From Liolophura sinensis (lineage: Eukaryota; Mollusca; Polyplacophora; Chitonida; Chitonidae), in NCBI RefSeq assembly GCF_032854445.1, contig NC_088296.1, positions 18,403,485-18,467,484 of the forward strand: a stretch of DNA of 64,000 bases, written 5' to 3'. Position numbers and translations under genes: made by a program. Within the stretch, counting starts at the first letter, position 1. Each line of letters starts with the position of its first letter. Positions 58,446 to 64,000 of this stretch are shown here, piece by piece. A model generated the notes under the pieces. It made no database searches. It worked only from the letters and a program-made list of their open reading frames with translations, and was not told the origin of the DNA.

Positions 58446-58724
58446 ATTACCATGAAATTTTCACAAAATTGACAGCTGATACGCGTCAAACCCACCCAAG
58501 CAAAGTCCGGTGAAACAAGACTTTTCACTGTTTCTGACTGAAATAATTGTGGACTGTAGCCACCTATGTCAACGTAGTAACAGTAGTGGGTGCGTCACTA
58601 ACTGAGACGAGGAACCAGCGTCCAACACCCCAATGCCGAAGCCATTGTGAATTTGTGCTTGTTTGCTGTCTTTGAGCTGGGGCTAATATTTTGAGTTCAC
58701 ACCAAGCCTCGATAGAGATTTAAC

Positions 58725-58734
58725 ATGGCGCAAT
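58725..58734 (+). CDS. Candidate first coding exon of the unrecognised plus-strand gene
   Basis: Reads ATG GCG CAA TC followed by GTGAGTAGG. The donor is strong but the exon gives only three codons. It stays in frame only if the acceptor at 58842 is used. Treat the start as provisional. Confidence 0.4.
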
Positions 58735-61700
58735 CGTGAGTAGGGTCTATTTCTAAATTCTGAATATTTTATCATTGTCTTCGCAGCCGCCGTCATACAA
58801 CACTGCTTCCCGCTTGGATAATTCCGCCGTAGGAGTCGATAGTAATGAGAGTAATCAGACAAATGACGACAAACCCGAGCCAAAGGTAACATCCTGTCCC
58901 TGCTTATTTGATTTAATTTATTAAATTTGTGTTTTGCGCCGTTATTTCATTTTAACGACGGCGGCGCCAGCATTATGGTGAAAGGTGGCAGGTCGAAGGG
59001 TTTATTCTGGCATTTTCTGTTTCCTCCGCCCAAAAACCCGGCCGCGTACGCGTATCTAGGAAGGTCTGTGAGCACAAGGGAATTGCCAGGCGGTTGTATA
59101 TTTTGAAAGTTAAAATCCCGATCTTAGGCCAAATTATACTCGTATATAAAGGTGGTTCGTCTTTAAATGGACAGTTTTCAGGTTTATAACTTTTCTTTAT
59201 TTTCTCCGTGGCTCAGTTGGTTAGCGCGCTAGCGCAGGGTAATGACTCAGGAGCCTGTCACCAATGCGGTCGCTGTGAGTTCAAGTCCAGCTCATGTTGG
59301 CTTCCTCTCCGGACGTAAGTGGGAAGGTCTGCCAGCAACCTGCGGATGGTCGTGGGTTTCCGCCGGGCTCTGTTCGGTTTCCACCCACCATAATGCTGGT
59401 GGCCGTCGTATAAGTGAAATATTCTTGAGTACGGCGTAAAACACCAATCAAATAAATAAATAAATAAATAAATTATTTTCATGTGCTGCATCATATAATT
59501 ATTCACTTTCCCCGTTGGCTCCGTTCAAAGAGCGCCTGCTTCGGGGGCTGTAGTTCAAGGTTCAATCCTGGGTCGGGTCACACTTAAGACCTTAAAAGAG
59601 GAATTCGTAACTTCCTCGCTTAACGTTCATCATTAAGGAGAAGTGCAACGACTGGTTGACCTGTGTCAGTATAATGGCTCGGGCAGGGTGGCTTAGTGCG
59701 GTCTCAGTGAAGCAGCTCTGGATAAAGGAGCGGTGGAAATCAATTCTGGATCAAGAAGTCACATTACATTCTCTCTAAGGATTCCTTTATCGTCATATGA
59801 CTGAAAAATTGCTAAGTACGACTTTAAACCCCAAGGGCTCAGCCTCTCAGATAATGATTCAGTAGCTAACAAAAACAACATGTGAAAAGATGCTCGTAAC
59901 ATAATTTTAAGACATTTACATTGCACATCTTTGCAAACCGAGTCAAAAAGCACTAACTAACAAGTATTACTAGTTAACGTTATATTTGGGTCGATGTAAA
60001 TATTTACAACAGGATCGAACCGAAGCCAGCATCGAGACCTTAGTAATTTTTAATCAACTTCGGCTTACGATCCTTACGATCCTTACGATCTGTACGACCC
60101 CAAGGTGTATAACAGAGTATAAAATTCGCAATTCAACTTAGATGTTTTCCATTTAGTCCCTTTGCCTTCAAGGAATGTGGAATTTTTTGTTTTGTTTGCA
60201 TAAATTTATTTGTTTATTTGATTGGTGCTTTACGCTGTACTCAAGAATATTTCACTTATACGGCGGCGGCCAGCATTATGGTGGAAGGAAACCGCGCAGA
60301 GCTCGGGGGAAACCCACGACCATCCGCTGGTTGCTGGCAGACCTTCCTACGTACGGCCGGAGAGGAAACCATCATGAGCTGGAGTTGAACTCACAGCGAC
60401 CGCATTGGTGAGAGACTCCTGGGTCATTACGCCGCACTAGCGCGCTAACCAGCTGAGCTGTTTGCATAATCGCAGTATTACAGAATATATTGTTGTGACT
60501 AGTGTTGGTAGATTAGTACTTCAAAAATGTTGATTAAAGTACACAAAGTTTATTGATTTCAAATATTTAAAAAGACTTAACCTTTGAACGCCATTTCAGC
60601 CTCATAACGTAACTGACTCACGGGAACTACGGAAACGTCGTTTACACTTCATAAATTTCATCTATTGAGAATTTAACTGAGGAGACAACCCGTGTGAGGT
60701 AAATTGTAAAAAAAAAAAAACTCAGATCATGTTTGGTGTTTTGGTGATTTAAATGGACACGTTGACTTACTATATGTATATATGGATTTATTTATTTATT
60801 TATTTGATTGGTGTTTTTACGCGGCCAGCATTATGGTGGGTGGAAACCGGGCAGAGCCCGGGGGAAACCCACGACTATCCTCAGGTTGCTGACAAACCTT
60901 CCCACGTACTGTAAATATGGACGAACTATGATTAATAAATGGCCGTTCCCTTTTAGTATGTATTCTCTCAGTTTCTTCTGTGAACGCTATGAGCACACAT
61001 ATTGTTTATTAGGATCATAAAAGTTGCGGTGATGAATGTTACCGGCAATAAACTTGTTCAACAACTGCGGCGCTCATGTTGACAGGAATCGTTTCCTTGG
61101 GAACAGAATCCTAGGACTCTTAAAAGCATCGCAAAGAAATTTGCTTTGGTTAATGGTAAGTTCCTTTTCCAATACGACTGCAAAATAACGTAAGCCGATC
61201 ACTGAACATTAAGTCGCTTTGCTCAGTCGCAGCTTTGTCAAGTCATTATAAAAAATGCTACATTAGCTAAATTGTGGAAATTATGTGTAAAACATGACGT
61301 GTAAAAGTTATCGAAGTACACGTAAATGATTTTATTGCGTGTTGCCATTTCATTGGAGAATCAAACTTAACGAACAGAGCCTTGTCCATACATAATATTG
61401 TATATTATTGTGTAATATTGTCCTCATCCGCTTTTCCTGTGTCCAAGCGCCGAGAGGATACAGAGAGTTGTTGTTCACGTATATGTAAGTCTGAACATAA
61501 GACAGCGCGTCGTTGATCATCGTTCATCAATTTTTGATCACCTTTAAGCAATGCTAGACGTTAGTTACCAACACCTTGTCCACAATTGTTTTGGTTGAGG
61601 GTATTTGTCTTATGGTTACTTGTGTGGCAAAAAAATTTGTCTTAGTCAACACATCCACCCAAATCAAAATGTGTGGCCGACATTTTTGATGAACAGCGTT

Positions 61701-63293
61701 TAACAATAAGGGAAAAATTTCAAGCCTTTATATGTACTTCAAAAAATCTGAACAGAAGATTTCAGCAACACCGTGCAAAAGGATTTCGATCAATTGTGCT
61801 ATTCCCGCCCCTGTGGACGCTGGCTTGACATTGTTCATATTTCGGGCTATAAACTATCCACACTACTAGTCCGTTATGGCCCCATCCCGTACTGATATCC
61901 TTGTGATGACGCAGGAGCTTGCCAGCAATGCGGTCGCTGTGAGTTTAGGCCCAACTCATGTAGGCTTCCTCTCCGGCCATACATGTAAAGGTCTGACAGC
62001 AAACTGCGGATGGTCGTGGGTTTTCCCCGGGTTCTGTCCGGTTACCGCAACCATAACGCTGGCCGCCGTCGTATAAGTGAAATATTCTTGAGTGCAGCGT
62101 AAATCATCAATCAAATAAATAAATAAATAAATAAATAAAATAAACATCCTTTTACCCCTAGCCTGTCAGCAACAGGGGCTGCATTCGGGATCAGCTTCAA
62201 TGTGTTTTAATGACATTGACACACATGTGTACATTGTATGTACTTTTTTTCCCCATTTTTAAAACATTTACTCAAATCGGCTGAAAACTGTAAATGTTAT
62301 GAATTTTCAAACTGAATGCATGGAGTAGTATATAATTTGGTCGGCTTTCAACATTTAGGAAATATACTATAAAAAAAACGAATTTTAAGGTTTTGAAGTC
62401 ACGCAATGTCAATGGCCTGTATGTCAAAACGTATAAGAGCTGGAATTTTCATTTTCAATAATTTTTCTCGCTGCCAGTGTTTAATTGACATCGTCCTGTT
62501 TCATCAATAGAAATCTGATCCCATTCACTTGACCTAGTTTTAGAGTGTAAGCTCTTAAACTACCTAGATAACGGTCCACGATTTCCAAGAACGGGCTGTA
62601 TATCTTAATATAGAGAATACTAAAATTACCGTGGTGCTAATCGACTGATACCATGTTGCCACGTCTCAAAATGCTATGTGCGGGAGTAGAAAATAAACAC
62701 CAGTCGCGAAGACCGCTTGGAAGCTGTAAAAATGCGGACAGTTCTAGTTTTTATTGTAGTTCGTCAGATGAACGTTTTATTGATATTCCGATCTACTTGT
62801 GGTATCAAATATCTAAGTGGTTATTGCAAATGCAACAATTGTGATGTGTACTATTGACCTGAACGAGCTGATCAAGACCATATTTTCTCAATCACTCATT
62901 GACAAATCATCGCTCACAAAACTGGTGCTCAGCTCCCCCCGCTTGGGATAATGGGAAAATAGTAAATTCTGCAGATTATATATGTATTCTAATTTTACAT
63001 ATACAGTTTAAGTTAAACTACGCTGATTAACGTCATGTTTCTTTTTGACTACTGTTGGGAGAGTTGTAGGCAATGATATTGATACCTGCCTGCTATCACA
63101 TAAACCGTTACACCACAATCAATGTCAAACGGCGGCTGGAGGATTTGAGACGCTTACCGGTGTGTTATTCATGTGAACTGCAGTAATTTTATTCACCAGT
63201 TGAGGGAATTCAACACTTAAATTTATAAAATATTTTCCATTTTTTTCCTTGCAGTGTCTGTACCCAGAGTGAATCCAAGTAGATATTTGTCAA
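58725..63293 (+). CDS. Unrecognised gene, 5' exons (continues beyond window end)
   Basis: I do not recognise the family. Exons 58787-58885 (or 58843-58885), 61086-61155 and 63255-63293 have GT-AG sites and compatible phases. They read NESNQTNDDKPEPK, then ESFPWEQNPRTLKSIAKKFA LVN, then SVPRVNPSRYLS. The product is hydrophilic, basic in its second half, with no signal peptide or membrane segment seen. The start is uncertain. ATG at 58725 (MAQ, then TC) has a good donor GTGAGT at 58735. Joining it to the strong acceptor at 58786 gives an out-of-frame product and a 52-bp intron. Joining it to a weaker AG at 58841-58842 gives an in-frame product with a 108-bp intron. The long form of exon 2 is fully open in its own frame (PPSYNTASRLDNSAVGVDS before NESN), so a different first exon is also possible. 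Confidence 0.6.
58787..58885 (+). CDS. Coding exon of the unrecognised gene (long form; short form begins 58843)
   Basis: Preceded by a pyrimidine-rich tract and TTCGCAG, followed by GTAACA. The 99-bp long form is open from phase 0 to phase 0, 33 residues rich in Asn, Asp and Ser, ending DDKPEPK. The short form starting at 58843 joins the MAQ exon in frame as MAQS-NESNQTNDDKPEPK. Confidence 0.55.
58910..59070 (-). mobile_element. SINE-1, diverged and partial
   Basis: TTTGTGTTTTGCGCCGTTAT, GACGGCGGCGCCAGCATTAT, then weak body; in the intron after 58885. Confidence 0.6.
59203..59472 (+). mobile_element. SINE-1, full length
   Basis: Head TCTCCGTGGCTCAGTTGGTT, B-box region GTGAGTTCAAGTCCAG, intact body, tail of five AAAT units. 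Confidence 0.9.
59508..59850 (+). mobile_element. SINE-2, full length with tRNA-like head
   Basis: Head has a B box, GGTTCAATCC, at about 59559. The body runs through GTCAGTATAATGGCTCGGG to TAAGTACGACTTTAAACCCC. Lies 36 bp after a SINE-1. Confidence 0.78.
60205..60458 (-). mobile_element. SINE-1, full length
   Basis: Tail TTTATTTGTTTATTTGATTG at left, head GCGCTAACCAGCTGAGC at right. Confidence 0.88.
60785..60912 (-). mobile_element. SINE-1, truncated with internal deletion
   Basis: TTTTACGCGGCCAGCATTAT shows that the ~30 bp between the tail and GGCGGCCAGC is deleted. Ends at CCTTCCCACGTAC. Confidence 0.78.
61086..61155 (+). CDS. Coding exon of the unrecognised gene
   Basis: Acceptor TTGACAG, donor GTAAGT. 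Reads ESFPWEQNPRTLKSIAKK, then FALVN, with one base carried to the next exon. The entry phase 0 matches the exon ending at 58885. Confidence 0.65.
61156..63254. other. Intron of the unrecognised plus-strand gene
   Basis: About 2.1 kb with one SINE-1 and no other exon visible. Its neighbours join in phase without one. Confidence 0.45.
61880..62140 (+). mobile_element. SINE-1, near full length
   Basis: Head partly kept (GATGACGCAGGAGCTTGCCA), body diverged at the conserved CACCATAATGC (GCAACCATAACGC), tail with six AAAT units. Confidence 0.82.
63255..63293 (+). CDS. Coding exon of the unrecognised gene
   Basis: A long T-rich tract and CCTTGCAG precede it and GTGAGT follows. It completes a Val codon with the base from 61155 and reads SVPRVNPSRYLS, leaving one base. 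A 39-bp exon is short but both sites are strong. Confidence 0.6.
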
Positions 63294-63367
63294 GTGAGTC
63301 TGAATATACATGCAAACGATGAATTACCGTTAGTTATCTTTCTTTTTGTCGGGGTTGATTCTTTCAA

Positions 63368-63455
63368 AGCGCAGACCGTGCTCTAATGGTTAATGGCGCT
63401 TGCCTTACAATCTGTACGACATGCGAGGCCCGGGTTCAAACCCAGACGCGGACAG
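63368..63455 (+). other. tRNA-like sequence (tRNA pseudogene or SINE head)
   Basis: CTCTAATGGTTAATGGCGC resembles an A-box region and GGGTTCAAACCC a B box, with a T-arm-like hairpin. The acceptor stem cannot be closed well and no CCA-side pairing is seen, so a working tRNA is unlikely. Unlike the heads of SINE-1 and SINE-2. Confidence 0.4.
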
Positions 63456-63961
63456 GGAATTTGTAAATTCACCGGCTTGCCCTGCGTTTTGGAGAAAACA
63501 AACGGCCATCCGCCATCTTATCAGAAAACACTCTTAGAGAATGACGTTGATCAAGAACCACTGACCTTCAGTAAGACACTGGAGAAGCTTTCTACGTCTG
63601 ACATACATATTTGTTCGTTATTTCGTAGTAGGCAAGCCGTATTCAACGTACGTCACACAGGTCAACCGCCCTAGCAAAATCTAACGTTATTACTTACATG
63701 GTTACCCCCCATGTATGAGGATCACTGACACCTTATATTTGCCCTAATACAGAATGAGGACGGTTTTCCAGCAATACTTTCATATAAAGTCATGAAACAA
63801 AAATTTCATGTGAAAACTGAAATGTATGGCCAGCAATCAAAGGTATCACAATTGATAAGGAAACTTTCATTGCATTTAAAGTGAGCAAATAATTTAAAAT
63901 GTTTACAGTCATCTGTTAACTACATATCACAGCAAAACAATTATTCTGATATTAATCCTGG

Positions 63962-64000
63962 AACCCTCGATCATCCGCACCTTGCTGACAGACTGACCCA
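63962..64000 (-). mobile_element. SINE-1 fragment cut by the window end
   Basis: GATCATCCGCACCTTGCTGA matches the body; continuation lies outside. Confidence 0.5.

Overview
The window is metazoan nuclear DNA, AT-rich, intron-rich and crowded with short interspersed elements (SINEs) and long tandem repeats. The frequent ACATGTA words and about 30 copies of a tRNA-headed SINE ending in CAATCAAATAAATAAATA suggest a marine lophotrochozoan, most likely a mollusc. The species cannot be named from sequence alone. No complete intron-containing gene lies inside the window. Most long open frames are products of tandem repeats whose unit length is a multiple of three, or lie across SINEs.

Left part (1-26.4 kb): the first four coding exons of an F-BAR domain gene, most like the PSTPIP family, lie on the minus strand (exons 26354-26322, 5648-5548, 4840-4754, 3245-3104). 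All splice sites are canonical and all phases join. Intron 1 is about 20.7 kb and holds three large minisatellites (45-bp units near 11.7-13.0 kb, 42-bp near 13.9-15.1 kb, 31-bp near 16.2-20.1 kb). The gene continues past position 1.

Middle part (27-55 kb): minus-strand remains of a small family of secreted ADP-ribosyltransferase (ART)-like genes with Thr/Ser/Pro-rich tails. Copies A (28-31 kb), B (37.4-38.7 kb) and C (46.9-48.1 kb) all carry breaks. D (52.2-54.9 kb) keeps only a mucin-like repeat. Copies A and B share flanks and are segmental duplicates. A is interrupted by a Mutator-like transposon fragment, and an LTR with a primer-binding site abuts the edge of B. Between them lie a 429-bp tandem repeat, a 32-bp array with a 512-bp higher-order period, and a 76-bp array with a 739-bp duplicated block.

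Right part (55-64 kb): a 650-bp segmental duplication, one copy of which carries a SINE missing from the other, then the 5' exons of an unrecognised plus-strand gene (about 58.7-63.3 kb, continuing past the window), and a tRNA-like sequence near 63.4 kb.

The two intron-containing genes show no functional link. The main themes are repeated local amplification (four arrays have higher-order structure) and birth and decay of ART-mucin genes.
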